From the NCBI GenBank assembly GCA_014284505.1, contig JAAFYY010000001.1, positions 1,984,001-2,048,000 on the forward strand: 64,000 nucleotides of DNA, in the 5' to 3' direction. Under the pieces are notes generated by a model. The model saw only the letters and a program-made list of their open reading frames with translations, made no database searches and was not told where the DNA came from. The translations under genes were made by a program, and so were the position numbers. This document shows, in pieces, positions 1-10,670 of this stretch. Source of the stretch: Streptacidiphilus sp. 4-A2. GTDB taxonomy: Bacteria > Actinomycetota > Actinomycetes > Streptomycetales > Streptomycetaceae. Within the stretch, counting starts at the first letter, position 1. The number at the start of each line of letters is the position of its first letter.

Positions 1-604
1 AAACCGTCGCCGATGCCGTTGCCGGACACCCCGAGCATGTCCTCCAGCGCGGCGTAGGTCATGCCGGACACGGCCTTCTCGACGATGCCGAGCAGGGGGG
101 TCAGTCCGGCCTGGATGACCTCACCGAGGAGGTACTGGACGAGTTGCTGTTCGAGGAAGTCGACGGCCTGTTCGGCGCCCTCGACCACCAGCGCCTCGGC
201 GGCCTCGGCCAGGCCGAAGGTGGCCACCGCGGCGGCCTGGTCGGCGACGAAGGACACGGCCATGAGGGTGAGTTCGCCGATGCACTGGAGTTTCAAGGTC
301 ACGATGTAGTCGGCGGCCGCGTCCAGCGCGCCGGCCAGGGTGCCGCAGGCGGAGAGCAGGTCGCTCATGTGACCCTGGGACAGATGGGCCCATTTCGACA
401 CCAGCAGGTCGTAGGAGTTGGCCTGGTAGGCGGCGCCCATCGCCTGGACGGTGGCCGTGGCCTGCTGGTGGGTGTCCTCGATACTGCTCGCGAAGGTCCG
501 CACATGGGTGGCGAACTCACGCACCGTGTCCTCGTTGACCTGGGGCCACTTCACCCGATGAACTGCAGGAACGACACCACCTCACCGGGCAGCTCGATCG
601 CCAT
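1..604 (-). CDS. WXG100/CpnT-like polymorphic toxin, N-terminal part (partial)
   Basis: Only the first ~200 residues lie in the window; the 3' end is off the left edge. The start is the ATG at 604 (MAIELPGEVVSFLQF). An apparent stop after 18 codons comes from a C run at 554-556 that is one base short; with the base restored the frame continues KWPQVNEDTVREFATHV and then a long alanine-rich helical stretch. This opening resembles the export domain that precedes variable toxin domains in actinobacterial polymorphic toxins, thought to leave by type VII-like secretion. The toxin domain itself is not visible, so no activity can be named. The family call rests on the motif and on the helical composition. 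Confidence 0.6.
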
Positions 605-798
605 TCCGTACCCCCGTACGTGCTTGCTCCACAGACACCGTCTCGGCAGCACGCTACCAACACCGGCGCTGTCCGCGCCCGTGCCGGATCCGCCCGGCCT
701 TCGGATCCGCACGTCGTCCGGTGCAACCTTCCGGGCCGGCCGGAGGTGAGTACGGGCAGAGGGACGAACCAGGAAGTGACCAGGGGACCACGAATCGC

Positions 799-1427
799 AT
801 GGCAGTGAATGGAATGACCGCTGCGGCACCACCGAGGGCGGTGACCGACCTGTCGGACCGGGCGATGGACTTCGAGGCATTCGCGGCCGCGCGCTGGCCG
901 CGACTTGTCCGGACCGCGTACCTGCTGACCGGGGATCACCACGAGGCCGAGGACCTGGTGCAGGCGACGCTGGCGAAGGTCTTCACCGGCTGGTCCCGGA
1001 TCCGTCGTCTGGACGAACCGGACGCCTATGTGCACCGGGCGCTGATCAACAACAACCTGAGCCGGTACCGGCGGCGCCGGGTCCTCCAGTTCCTCACCCC
1101 GGTGCTGCCGGAGCGGGCCGGGGCGGAGCCGGCGGACGGCGGGATCCGCGCCGTCGAGGCGAGGTCGGAGCTGATCCGGGCCCTCACCCAGCTGCCGCCC
1201 GGCAACGGGCGGTGGTGGTGCTGCGGTACTGGGACGACCTGAGCGAGCAGCAGACGGCCGAGGCACTCGGGTGCTCGGTGGGGAATGTGAAGAGCCAGGC
1301 CAGCCGGGGGCTGGCAAAACTGCGCGCCCATCCGGCGCTGGCCGGGTACTCCGGTGGGAGCGGGCCCGGCCGCATGGGCGGCGACGGCATGGACATCAGC
1401 GACAACACGGATGGAGGTGGCAAGTGA
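799..1427 (+). CDS. SigE-family ECF RNA polymerase sigma factor
   Basis: Extracytoplasmic-function sigma factor. Region 2 is WPRLVRTAYLLTGDHHEAED, followed by the linker; region 4 is QQTAEALGCSVGNVKSQASR with the DNA-reading helix. Length is ~209 residues from the ATG at 799; an ATG at 865 (MDFEAFAAARW) would match the usual family start better and is an alternative. The reading frame breaks at 1198-1200, where CCC should be CCCC: one more C turns the sequence into the family motif QLPPRQRAVVVLRYW. The stop overlaps the start of the next gene (GTG at 1424), so the two are translationally coupled, the usual layout of a sigma factor and its membrane partner. Confidence 0.85.
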
Positions 1428-2115
1428 GGGACACCGAGGACATGGTGCGCGGCGCCCTGCGCGCCGAGCTGGCCGGGGTCGAGCCGGGCGCATGGCCGGC
1501 CGGGGCCGTCCGCGAGCGGGCGCGGCGCGGCAGCGCGGGCTCCGGGCGGTACGGGCGCTGACCGGCGCGGCGGTGGTGGCCGGGGTCGCCCTCGGCGCGG
1601 GGGCGCTGTCGTCCGGCTGGGGCAGCGGCGGGGAACAGGTCGGCGCGGCGTCGGCGGGTGTCCTGCCGACCGGGACGCCCCCGGCGGTGGTGGCGGTACG
1701 GCCGGGCCAGGAGGTGCAGCTGGGGCAGGGCGACTGGATGTCGCTGACCTCGGACCAGATCTGCACCCACATCGTGGCCGCGTACGGCAACGGCCCGGGC
1801 TGCGGCGGGTACAGCTGGGCGGCGGGGTCGACCGGGATCGCCCTCCAGTACGAGGAAGGCGTCTACCAGCCGGTGTACCACGGCTCGGAGCAGGTGACCC
1901 GGCTGACCGTCGACGTGGACGGAACCACCTACTGGGCCACGCCGGTGGTGCTCGCCGGCGCCCACAGCTACACGACCGGATATGTCCGGGCCCCGCTGCC
2001 CTCGGCGGCGAGGAACCCGCAGGGGAACACCCCGCAGAACCCCCTGGACGGGGTGACCCTGGTGGCCTACGGCGCCGGGGGGAAGGTGCTCGCCACCTCG
2101 ACCATGAAGTCCTGA
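1424..2115 (+). CDS. Membrane-anchored partner protein of the SigE-type sigma factor
   Basis: Starts with the GTG at 1424 inside the stop of the sigma factor gene. It has a short cytoplasmic N-terminus (VRDTEDMVRGALRAELAG), an arginine-rich stretch, one transmembrane segment near residues 45-65 (LTGAAVVAGVALGAGALSSG) and a ~165-residue extracytoplasmic domain with two cysteines close together (QICTHIVAAYGNGPGCGGY). The frame changes between about 1535 and 1560 in a G-rich stretch, so the arginine-rich segment is uncertain. Position and topology suggest an anti-sigma or sensor partner, but no zinc-binding anti-sigma motif is visible. Function is inferred from context only. Confidence 0.55.
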
Positions 2116-2159
2116 CGGGGCGAGGCCGATCGGCACCGCTGCCGTCGGCGTCGGCCCGG

Positions 2160-4850
2160 TCAGCAGGTGTGGATGGCGGCCGCGCCCTGCGGGAGGCCCA
2201 TCCGGCGGTAGGCCTGGAGGGCGAGGGTGTGCTCGTGGCGGGCGGCCGGATGGTCGCCGACGGCGTGGTGGGCGTGCCCGAGGAGATCGCGGGTGCGGGC
2301 GGTCTCGATCGGGTCGCCGCAGGACTCGACAAGTTCCAGCGCCCTCCGGTGCAGGGCCAGCGCCTCCGGGGCCGACCCGGTGGCCAGGAGCGTCTCGCCG
2401 AGGTTGTTCAGGGCCTCGGCGAGGTTGAGGGCGTCGTCGCTCTCCCGGAACAGTTCCAGCGCCTGACGGTGGTGCCGCAGGGCGGCGTCGAGGTCGCCCT
2501 GCGCACGCAGCACGCTGCCGATGTTGCCCAGGGCGATGGCCTGGGTGGAGGCGCTGTCCAGCTGTCGTCCGAGCGCCAGCGCCTGCTGGAAGTGCTCCAG
2601 GGCAGCGGCGTGGTCGCCCATCCGCAGGTGGACCAGGCCCAGGTTGTCGATGGTGACGGCCTCGCCGGCGTGGTCATTGGCCTCGCGGTCGAGCACCAGC
2701 GCCTCGCGGTGCCGGCTCAGTGCCTCGTCCAGTCGGCCCAGCAGGCGGTGGAGCACCCCCAGGTTGTCCAGGGCGATGCTCTGGAGGAGCGCGTCGCCGT
2801 GCCGCCGGGCCAGGTCGAGGGAGTCGTGGTGCAGCAGCAGCGCTTCGTCCAGCCGGCCCTGCCGTCTGCGGGCGAGGCCCAGGTTGTTGATGGCCCTGGT
2901 CTCGTTGGGGATGTCGTCCTGCTCCCTGGCCACCCGCAGGGCCTGCTCGAAGTGGTCCGCGGACTGTTCGAGCCGGCCCAGCCGCCCGTAGACCGCGCCC
3001 AGATTGTTCAGGGTCGAGGGCAGGAGCCGCTGCTGGTCAGTTTTCTGAAGCACCGTCAGTGACTCCCGCAGCACCGCGAGCGCCGCGGTGAAGTCCGCGT
3101 TCTGGAGATGGGTGAGCCCGAGATAGCGCAGCGCCCCGGCCTCGGCCAGCGGGTCGCGCACGGCCCGGGCCGACTCCAGCGCCCGCTCGTGCAGCAGTCG
3201 GCCCTGGCTCCCGTGGGCGCCCAGCTCCAGATAGCGGGCCAGGATCGCGGACAGGTCGATGATGTGCTGCGGGAAGTCGGCGAGGCTGCTCGCCGAGATC
3301 AGCGCGGTGCGCTCCGCGTCCAGCCACTCGGCGGCGGCGGCACTGTCGGCAAAGGTAATTGACAGAGCGTCAGCTTCGGCCGGCTTGACCTCCGGACGGC
3401 GGTTCCGCTCCAGTGGGAAGACCGCGTCCATGGCCAGCGAGGCCCGGTACCGGTAGTGGTCGAGCAGCAGCCGCAACGCCTGTCTGCGCTCCGGCTCGGG
3501 GAGTTCGGCCGCCTGCGCGGCGCAGTGGATGCGCAGCAGGTCGTGCAGGGTGTAGCGGTCGACCGTGACCTGCTCGACCAGGTGGATGTCCAGCAGCTCC
3601 TCCAGACTGCGGTCGGCCGCGTCGGCGGGGAGCTCGGTCAGCGCGGCGGCGGCCCGGGCGTCGATGTCCGGGCCGGGGACCAGCCCCAGCAGGGCGAAGA
3701 CCCGGCGCTCCTGCTCGCCGACATGGCTGAACGAGGTCTGGAACGCGGCGGACACCGCCAGGTCCGAGGTCGCCAGTTCGCCCAGCCGTCGGCGCTCGTC
3801 GCGCAGCCGGCCCGCGAGGGCGGTGATCGGCCAGGAGGGGCGGTGCCTGAGCCTGGCCGCGGCGATCCGGATGGCCAGCGGCAGCCGTCCGCAGAGTTCG
3901 GCGATCTCCTCGATCTCCTCGACCGCGTCCTGCCGATTGTCCGCCCGGTCGCCCAGGACCTGCCGGAAGAGCAGGGTCGCGTCCGCCATCGGCAGCAGGC
4001 CGAGCGGCAGGCTCCGCGCGCCCTCGAGGCTGGTCAGCCGGCGCCTGCTGGTGACCAGGACCATGCTGCCGCCGCTGCCCGGCAGCAGCGGCCTGACCTG
4101 GTCGGCGCCGACCGCGTTGTCGATCACCAGCAGCACCCGCAGCCCCGCGGTCTCGGCGCGCCAGGCGGCGACCCGTTCGCCGGGGTCCAGCGGGATGGTG
4201 TCGGCCGCGCGGCCGCGGGCCCGGAGCAGGGTGGCCAGTGCGGTGGCCGGGTCGACCGGGGTCTGTCCCACCGTGTGGGCGTGCAGATCCAGATAGAACC
4301 GGCCGTCGGGGAAGTGGGGCGCCACCCGGTGACCGGCCTGGACGGCGAGCGCGGTCTTGCCCACCCCCGCATCCCGTCGATCGCCAGCAGCACCGGGGCC
4401 TGCGCCCCGGTCCGCTCCGCGGCCCCGACGATCACCTGCAACTCACGCTCGCGCGCGGTGAAGTCGGCGAGACCGGGCGGCAGGAAGTCGGGGCCGGTGC
4501 CGACCGCCGGGGCCACCGCCGGGGCGGCGGCCGGTTCGTCGGCGCGCGCCGGAGGAGTGGTCCGGCGGGCGTCCGCGGCGCGTGCGGCCCGCCGCCACTC
4601 AGCCCGCCACCGCGCCTCCTCGGCGGGCCCGCCACCGCAGGCGCGCACCAGGGCCAGCACGGTTCCCAGCTTGGGCAGTTCGTGCCGACGCGGGTTGAGC
4701 GCATCGGCGAGCGTGCTGCGGGCGACCCCGCTCCGGCGCTGCAACTCCTGGAGCGAGGGATTGCCCGCGCCCACCTTCATCGTGCGCAGTGCCAGGACGA
4801 AGTCGGCGACCCCGACCTCATCGGGCGTGCTTGAACCCACCGCTGCCATG
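2160..4850 (-). CDS. XRE-HTH / NB-ARC / TPR regulator
   Basis: Large signal-transducing ATPase regulator of ~896 residues. Order: an N-terminal helix-turn-helix (residues ~10-65, SLQELQRRSGVARSTLADAL), a proline/alanine-rich linker, an NB-ARC nucleotide switch (Walker A restored as GMAGVGKTALAV; Walker B VLLVIDNA; sensor SMVLVTSRRRL), a winged-helix segment (TLHDLLRIHCAA) and at least eight ~40-residue tetratricopeptide repeats of the type ALxxLxxxxxxLGRLDEAL to the C-terminus. The start is the ATG at 4850 (MAAVGSSTPDEVGVADF). One base is missing near 4368, inside the P-loop. The family is common in Streptomyces; DNA target and ligand are unknown. Transcribed away from the secreted-protein gene at 5066. 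Confidence 0.8.
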
Positions 4851-5065
4851 TGTCCCCCCGTGAACCCTAGGCGTGGTCTGTGAACACAGTAGTGAACACC
4901 CCAACCGAAGTCATCCGGTTCCATCCGGGTCCGTCCGGGAAATCCGCCGACGCACCGCCGGCGGCAGAAGACTGTTCTTCGAGCGGACGCCACAGGCTCC
5001 GCCACGGGGGAGTGAACCTTCAACTCCCGTTCTGCCCCAGCACTCTCGGAGAAGGAAGGCACACC

Positions 5066-5546
5066 ATGATCTCTCGTTCCCAACGGCGCGGGCCACCGCA
5101 GCAAGGCCCGGCTCGCCGCCACCACCGCGGTGATCGCCGGGACCGTCCTCGCGGGCGGGATGGTCGCCGCCACCTCGGCCTCGGCCGCCACCGGCGGCGG
5201 CGGCTGCCGCAACGGCTGGGTGGGCGAGGCCGGCGGGGTGGACCTGCTGCCCTGCGGCTACGGCGACGGCGGCAGCGGCGTCTACGGGGTCATCCACGTC
5301 AGCGACCCGTCCGGGCTGGCCGTGGACGAGTGCGCCCAGCTGCTGCGGGTCAACTCGAACGGCAGCACCACCCAGGTCGCGGACTACGGGTGCAGCGGCT
5401 GGGTCTCCGGCAGCTTCACCTGGCAGACCCCGGACATCGGCGCGTCGTCCGGCACGTATGTCGTGCAGACCGGCTTCTGGGCCACCGTCAACGGCAACTA
5501 CGCCTACTACGGCGGCGCGCAGAGCCCCCGGGTCTCCGTCTCGTAG
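5066..5546 (+). CDS. Small secreted protein, unknown function
   Basis: About 160 residues with a clear Sec signal peptide: MISRSQRRG, then a hydrophobic core ending GGMVAATSASA, with cleavage expected after ASA. The mature part is Gly/Ser/Tyr-rich with four cysteines (GGGGCRNGW, LLPCGYG, DECAQLL, DYGCSGW), probably two disulfides, and looks like a small beta-sandwich. The ATG at 5066 is preceded by GGAGAAGG. The signal peptide is split by one extra G at about 5088-5090: removing it gives RGHRSKARLAATTAVIAG. This is one of the few insertions rather than deletions. I do not recognise the family. A strong hairpin follows the stop. Confidence 0.65.
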
Positions 5547-5562
5547 CTGACGCGGGCCGGAT

Positions 5563-5601
5563 CCCCGGGTGGGCCCCGTCGGGGGCGGGGTCCACCCGGG
5601 G
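5563..5601 (+). terminator. GC-rich hairpin after the secreted-protein gene
   Basis: Inverted repeat CCCCGGGTGG (5563-5572) / CCACCCGGGG (5592-5601), with a second nested GCCCC/GGGGC stem inside. It lies 17 bases after the stop of the secreted-protein gene and upstream of the tRNA-like pair. There is no T run, which is common for Streptomyces terminators. Confidence 0.6.
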
Positions 5602-5802
5602 GAACGCGGAGACCTGCTCCCCGCCGGTCCGGCACGCGCCGCCCGGCCGGGCGGCGCCGGACCGCAGCCGGCGGCTGCCCCTGTCGCCTGCCCCTGTCGC
5701 CGGGCTCCCACGCCCGTCAGGCGGGCGTCAGCGCGGTTTCAGAGCGGGCTGGCAATGTTGTCCTTGTGAACGGCACGGGGAACCAACACCGGGCCGGTCC
5801 GA

Positions 5803-5895
5803 GGAGAGGTGCCCGGAGCGGCTTATCGGGGACCGGGGCCCAGCCCCCAGCCGGGCGGACAACCGCCCACGCAGGTTCAAATCCTGCCCTCTCCG
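5803..5895 (+). tRNA. Class II tRNA-Ser-like gene, copy 1; anticodon arm not canonical
   Basis: 93-nt cloverleaf-like sequence. Acceptor stem GGAGAGG (5803-5809) / CCTCTCC (5888-5894) with discriminator G5895; T8-G9; D stem CCC/GGG with a GG in the loop; long variable arm GGGCGG-ACAA-CCGCCC (5853-5868); T arm GCAGG-TTCAAAT-CCTGC (5871-5887). Long variable arm plus discriminator G is the serine pattern; actinobacterial Leu and Tyr tRNAs carry A. The 22 nt between D stem and variable arm (5831-5852) do not give a normal anticodon arm: the best 5+7+5 fold has one mismatched pair, C at position 33 instead of U, and CAG as anticodon; a tight GGGGC-CCA-GCCCC hairpin is the alternative. No serine anticodon can be placed. 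CCA is not encoded. Confidence 0.7.
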
Positions 5896-5913
5896 CGCAA
5901 CACCACGCAACAG

Positions 5914-6006
5914 GGAGAGGTGCCCGGAGCGGCTTATCGGGGACCGGGGCCCAGCCCCCAGCCGGGCGGACAACCGCCCACGCAGGTTCAAATCCTGCCC
6001 TCTCCG
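5914..6006 (+). tRNA. Class II tRNA-Ser-like gene, copy 2 (identical tandem copy)
   Basis: Base-for-base identical to the copy at 5803-5895, separated from it by 18 nt of unrelated sequence. Acceptor stem 5914-5920 / 5999-6005, discriminator G6006. Because both copies carry the same abnormal anticodon arm, a random sequencing error is unlikely, although a systematic error in the GGGG and CCCCC runs would hit both. Both copies could lie on one transcript. The T arm and the end of the variable arm match the tRNA-like gene at 51169-51253 almost exactly, so all three share an origin. There is no integrase nearby and no sign of use as an attachment site. Confidence 0.7.
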
Positions 6007-6078
6007 CACAGCAGCACGCACCATGTGCCACGCGCCACGCGCCACGTGGTCGCCACCGCAGGGGGCGCTACCACCTGG

Positions 6079-6431
6079 TCAGGCGGGCTGCCACAGCTCG
6101 ACCCGGTTGCCCTCGGGGTCGGTGACCCAGCCGAAGCGGCCGACGCCGTCCATCTCCTGCGTCTCCGCGGCCACGTCCGCTCCGCCGGCGCGCAGTTGGG
6201 CGAGCATCGCGTCCAGGTCGCGGACCCGGAAGTTGAGCATGGTCTGCTGGGCGCGGGAGCCGAAGTAGTCGGTTTCGGACTCGAACGCCGCGAACACCGT
6301 CGGCCCGGCCTCCTGCCGCCACAGGCCGTTCTCGTCGGCGTCCAGCCCAGGCAGTCGCGGTACCACGCGCCCAGGGCCGCCGGATCGGCGGCCCGCATGA
6401 AGTAACCCCCGACTCCCAGCACACGTTCCAT
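6079..6431 (-). CDS. VOC (glyoxalase/bleomycin-resistance fold) protein
   Basis: About 117 residues from the ATG at 6431 (MERVLGVGGYFMRAADPAAL). It has the vicinal-oxygen-chelate layout: an opening strand, then AWYRDCLGL, and a closing half ending FGWVTDPEGNRVELWQP, in which the glutamate of RVELW is the usual metal ligand. One frameshift near 6350 separates the N-terminal from the main part. Members of this family bind or convert small molecules, including antibiotics; the substrate cannot be told. It stands alone between the tRNA-like pair and the AfsR-type regulator and is transcribed in the same direction as the latter. Confidence 0.75.
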
Positions 6432-6495
6432 GCCGCCATTCTGCCAGGACAGCCGACGGACAGGTCGGCACCACGCCATGGCCCCGGGGCCGCTG

Positions 6496-9400
6496 TCAGG
6501 AGTCGCCGGCCTCCTCGGCACGCATGACGGCGAGGCGCGCGGCGGCCGCCGCGGCTTCCGGGGCCCCGGTGCGCTGATAGAGCGCGACGGCCTGCCGCAG
6601 GTCGGCCAGGGCGGCCCGGTTGTCCCCCAGGGCGGCTGCGCAGCGGGCGGCGCCCTCCAGCGCCCTGGCCTCGTCGACGGGGCTGCGCAGGTCCCGCGCG
6701 AGTACGACGGCCTGCCGGTACACCGCCAGCGCCTCGCGCGGTCCGGTGGATTCGGCCAGCAGGCCGCCCAGGCTGTTGAGCACCTCGACCTCGCCCTGGC
6801 GGCCACCGCCGGCCTGGTACAGGGCCAGCGACCGCTCCAGCAGCGCGGCCGCGGCCGGGAGGTCCCCGGCTGCCTGCCCGGCCCGGCCCAGGTCATGGAG
6901 CGAAGCCGCCTCGCCCTGGCGGTTGCGCAGTTCCTGATGGATCGCCAGGCCCCGTTCCAGGAGGGCGGTCGCCGTCGGCACGTCCCCCGCCGCGAGCCGC
7001 AGACGCCCGAGGGTGTGCAGGATGTTGGCCTCGCCGTGGCGGTTGCCGATGTCCTGGTAGATCGCCAGCGCCCGCTCGGAGACGCTCGCCGCGGCCGCCA
7101 GGTCGCCGGAGGCCACCGCGATGTACCCCAGGTCGGACAGCACGTGCGCCTCGCCCTGGATCTCACCGAGGGAGCGGAAGAGCGCCCTCGCCTGCTCCAT
7201 CAGGGCCACCGCGCCCGGCGAGTCGCCGGTGGAATGCCGGGCCCGGCCCATGTCGCACAGCGCGTTGGCCTCACCGTGGCGGTCGCCGATCAGCCGATAG
7301 ACCGTCAGCGCCCTTTCGCTGAGGGCGCTCGCGGCCGCGAGCTCACCGGACGCGAGCCGGGCCCGGGCCAGGTTCCAGACGGCGTTGGCCTCGCCGAGCA
7401 GGTCGCCGACTTCCTGATAGACCGTCAGCGCCTGCTCGAACAGGGCCGCGCCGCCCGCGAGATCCCCGGATCCGAGCCGCACCCGGCCCCGTTCGTAGTG
7501 GGCATTGCCTTCGCCGAGACGGTCGCCGATCTCCTGATAGATCGTCAGCGCCCGTTCACTGAGGGCGGCCGCGGCGGAAACAGCCCCGGACATGTGGCGG
7601 ACCCGGCCGAGATCGCTGAGGGCGTTGGCCTCGCCGAGCCGGTCGCCGAGACCGTGGGCGGCGCGGGCGGCGGCGTCGTGCATGGTGGCGGCCTGGGGCC
7701 AGGGACCCTCCCCCTGGAGGAAGGTGGACAGCGCCGCGGTGAGCGCGACCAGGCGAGGGCGGCGGCGCGGGCGGCGGCATGTGCCGTGGCGGCGAGCAGA
7801 TTGTGCCGTTCGGTGCGCATCCAGGCGAGGGCCTGGGCCCGGTCGGACAGCCGGGGCCTGACAGCCGGCGCAGGCCCTGCCCCCGCCCCTGCTTGCGCCC
7901 CCGCCGGTGCCGGGCCGGGGCGGGTGACCCGGGCCAGCAGGAGATCGGCCGTGCGGGCGGTGTGCTGGTAGTAGTCCAGCAGCCGTTCGAGCGCGGCGGC
8001 GGAACCGGCGACGTGTCCGGTGGAGCCGGCGGTGCGGGCGTAGAGGCGGACCAGGTCGTGGAAGCGGTACCGGCCCAGCGCGTGCTGGGTGAGCAGGTTG
8101 TGGTCCAGCAGCGACTCCAGCAGGCGTTCGGCCGTGCGGTGGTCGGCACCGATCAGGTTGGCGGCGGCGCAGGCGTCGATGTCCGGTCCGGGAGCCTGCC
8201 CGAGATGGCGGAACAGCTGCTGCTCGGCGGCGGGCAGGGCCAGATAGGACGACTCGAAGACGGCAGCCAGGTCGAGATCCTCGTCCTGGAGGTGGTCCAG
8301 CCGGTCGCGCTCGTCGCGCAGTCGCCGCACGACGTCCGCCACCCGCAGCGACGGCCGGCGGCGCAGCTGGGCCGCGGTGATCCGGATGGCCAGCGGCATG
8401 TGGCCGCACAGGCCGACGAGTTCGAGGACGCCCGGATGGTCGGGCGGGATCCGGCCGGGGCCGGCCACCGCATGCAGCAGGGCGACGGCCTCGGCGCCGG
8501 AGAGCACGTCGAGGGCGATGGTGTGGGCGTCGTCCAGGCCGGTGAGCCGCCGACGGCTGGTGACCAGCACCAGGCAGCCGGGGGTGGCCGGCAGCAGCTG
8601 ACGTACCTGGGCGGTGCTCGCGGCGTTGTCCAGGATGATCAGGGTGCGGGTGTCCGCCAGCCGGTCGCGGTAGAACGCCGCCCGCTCGTCCAGGTCCTGG
8701 GGGATGAGCTGCGGTGGCACCCCGAGCGAGCGAAGGAACCAGTCCAGCGCCTCGCCGACGCCCAGCGGGGCGGAGCCGGGCGTGTGGCCGTGCAGGTCGA
8801 TGAACAGCTGTCCGTCGGGGAACCGGGCGCGGATCCGGTGGGCGGCGTGGATCGCCAGGGTGGACTTGCCGATGCCGCCCATGCCGTCGATCGCGGAGAT
8901 GACCACCGTGCCCGGCTCGCCGTCCTGGGGCGCCTGCCGGGCGAGCCCGAGCAGTTCGTCGAGCTCGCGGCTGCGCCCGGTGAACGCGACCGTGTCCGCG
9001 GGCAGCTGGTGCCGCGGGCTGCCGGGCGTCGCCCGGGAGCCCGCACCCTCCGCCCTGGTGGTTCCGGTGGTCCCGGTGGTCCCGGTGCCGGCGGACGGCT
9101 CCGGGGCAGGCGCCGCGTCGAGGGGGGCCGGTGCGGCAAGGGTGGCATCTCCGTCCAGCATCCGCCGGTGCAGTTCCTGGACGGAGGGGGAGGGCTCCAC
9201 GCCGAACTCCTGGACCAGGGCCCGCCGCAGGGCCCGGAACACCTCCAGCGCCTCGGTCGGCCGGCCCACCCGGTACAGGGCCAGCATCAACTGCCCGTGC
9301 AGGGCCTCCCGCAGCGGGTGCGCGCCGGCCAGGGCGCGGAGCTCCGGCAGCAGGTCCCGGTGCCGGGAGAGCCGCAGGTCGGCCTCGAAGCGCCCTTCCA

Positions 9401-9886
9401 GGGCCAGCAGCCGGGTCTCCTGGAGCCGTCGCAGCTGGACGGCCGCGTCCGTGCTGTGCGGCAGGTCGGCCAGCGGCTCGCCCCGCCACAGGCCGAGCGC
9501 CGAGGCCAGGATCCGTGAGGCCGAGGCGAAGTCGCCGTCCTGGAGCGCCTTCCGCCCCAGCAGGCACCCCTGCCGGAACTCCTGCTCGTCGAGCTCGCCC
9601 TCGCCCACCTCGACCAGGTAGCCCGGAGCCAGCGTACGCACCCGCGCCGCCGCGCCGGGCCCGAGCGACCGGCGCAGCCGCGAGACATGGTTGCGCAGCC
9701 CCGGCGCGGCGGACACCGGACGGTCCTGCCCCACACCGCCTCTGCCAGCCGCTCCGCGGACACCACCTGGTTGGCGTGCAGCAGCAGCACCGCCAGCACG
9801 GTGCGCGGAATGCCGGTCGGCAGCACGACCGGCGCCGCATCGCCGTCGTCGACGGTCAGGGGCCCGAGCAGGCAGAACCTCACCAT
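6496..9886 (-). CDS. AfsR-type regulator: SARP domain + NB-ARC + TPR
   Basis: About 1130 residues. N-terminal OmpR-like DNA-binding domain (MVRFCLLGPLTVDDGDAA; RLAEAVWG), bacterial transcriptional activation domain (residues ~95-250, ending LVQEFGVEPSPSVQELHRRM), a Thr/Gly-rich linker, NB-ARC with Walker A GMGGIGKSTLAI, Walker B LIILDNAAS and LVLVTSRRRL, a winged helix, then nine or more ~40-residue TPRs of the type GEANxLxDLGRxxxxxGD. This is the AfsR architecture: a pleiotropic activator of secondary metabolism whose ATPase and TPR part takes up signals, in AfsR through phosphorylation. Frameshifts lie near 9720 (in the SARP domain) and near 7750 (between NB-ARC and TPR). The start at 9886 matches the family N-terminus. 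Confidence 0.85.
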
Positions 9887-10010
9887 GTGCCACTTCCGGT
9901 GCAGGACCGCTCCCAGGTCCTGGGAGTCCGTGGCGGCGATCCTAGGCCACGCCGCCGTCGGGTGACCGGCAGGCCGGGGCCCACTGGGCGCACCGCCCGG
10001 TCGGCCGGGC

Positions 10011-10334
10011 TCAGTGGTCCAGCGCGTGGGCCCCGCGGTACCCCTCCGGGACCCCGTTGACCAGGATGATGTCGCCGTCGATGTTGTCGGTCCGCAGCTT
10101 CGCGATCTGCCGGTAGTCCGGTGAGGCGTACCAGCCGCGCGCCTGCTCCAGGTCGGGGAACTCGATGACGATCACCGCGGGCCCCCACTCGCCCTCGACG
10201 ACGGTGAAATCGTCGCCATGGGCCCGGAACCGGCCCTGGAACGGGTCCAGGGTGGCGTCGATGCGCTCCAGGTACTCGGTGATCTGCGGGCTGGGACGGA
10301 CCGCACGGACGTGCATGATGGCGTAGGCAGTCAT
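10011..10334 (-). CDS. DUF1330 family protein
   Basis: Intact 107-residue protein (MTAYAIMHVRAVRP to YRGAHALDH). It has the DUF1330 dimeric ferredoxin-like fold signature, with an early strand, VVEGEWGPAVIVIEFPDLEQA, and WYASPDYRQIAKLR. Small cytosolic proteins of this family have no well-established reaction. It is transcribed divergently from the terpenoid-cluster genes and the reading frame is unbroken. Confidence 0.85.
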   Translation of the reverse strand: MTAYAIMHVRAVRPSPQITEYLERIDATLDPFQGRFRAHGDDFTVVEGEWGPAVIVIEFPDLEQARGWYASPDYRQIAKLRTDNIDGDIILVNGVPEGYRGAHALDH

Positions 10335-10670
10335 CGGGATGCTCCTGGCTGGTTGGGTCGTCGTGCCGACAGGAACAACCTAGGAGCCCCGCCGGGCCCG
10401 GGAATCTGTCACGTATAGGTAGGCATCGCCGGGCAGCGGCGTCGCACGCCGGGCGGAGGGGCGGCGCCGAACGGCTCCCGCACAGATCCGGCGCAAGTGA
10501 TCACGAAGTCACCCCGGCGCATTATGATGGGGCCCTGACAAGGTTTTCGGACAGTCCCGCGGGCCCCATCGTTCGTGGGAGCGGTGGATCAGATCCTCTG
10601 TCAGGCTCCCCCGGCCTGCGGCTGGATCCGGTCCCGGCCTGGCAGGGCGGCCCCAGCGGTGGAGGATGTC
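10335..10670. other. Divergent intergenic region
   Basis: 336 bases between the divergent DUF1330 gene and the FAD monooxygenase gene. No convincing gene was found. It must hold promoters for both directions. A GGAGG ribosome binding site for the monooxygenase lies at 10661-10665. No clear operator repeat was recognised. Confidence 0.5.

Noticed and set aside
3456-4883. Long plus-strand open frames over the NB-ARC/TPR regulators (also 6430-7971 and 7779-9518)
   Set aside because: They are antisense shadows caused by high GC; the opposite strand carries clear ATPase and TPR motifs.
5717-6045. Overlapping minus-strand open frames of 104-105 codons with repeated RGQDLNLRG / GFEPAWAVV stretches
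   Set aside because: They lie antisense to the tandem tRNA-like genes; such peptides are well-known spurious translations of tRNA genes. No start signals or coding-type base use.
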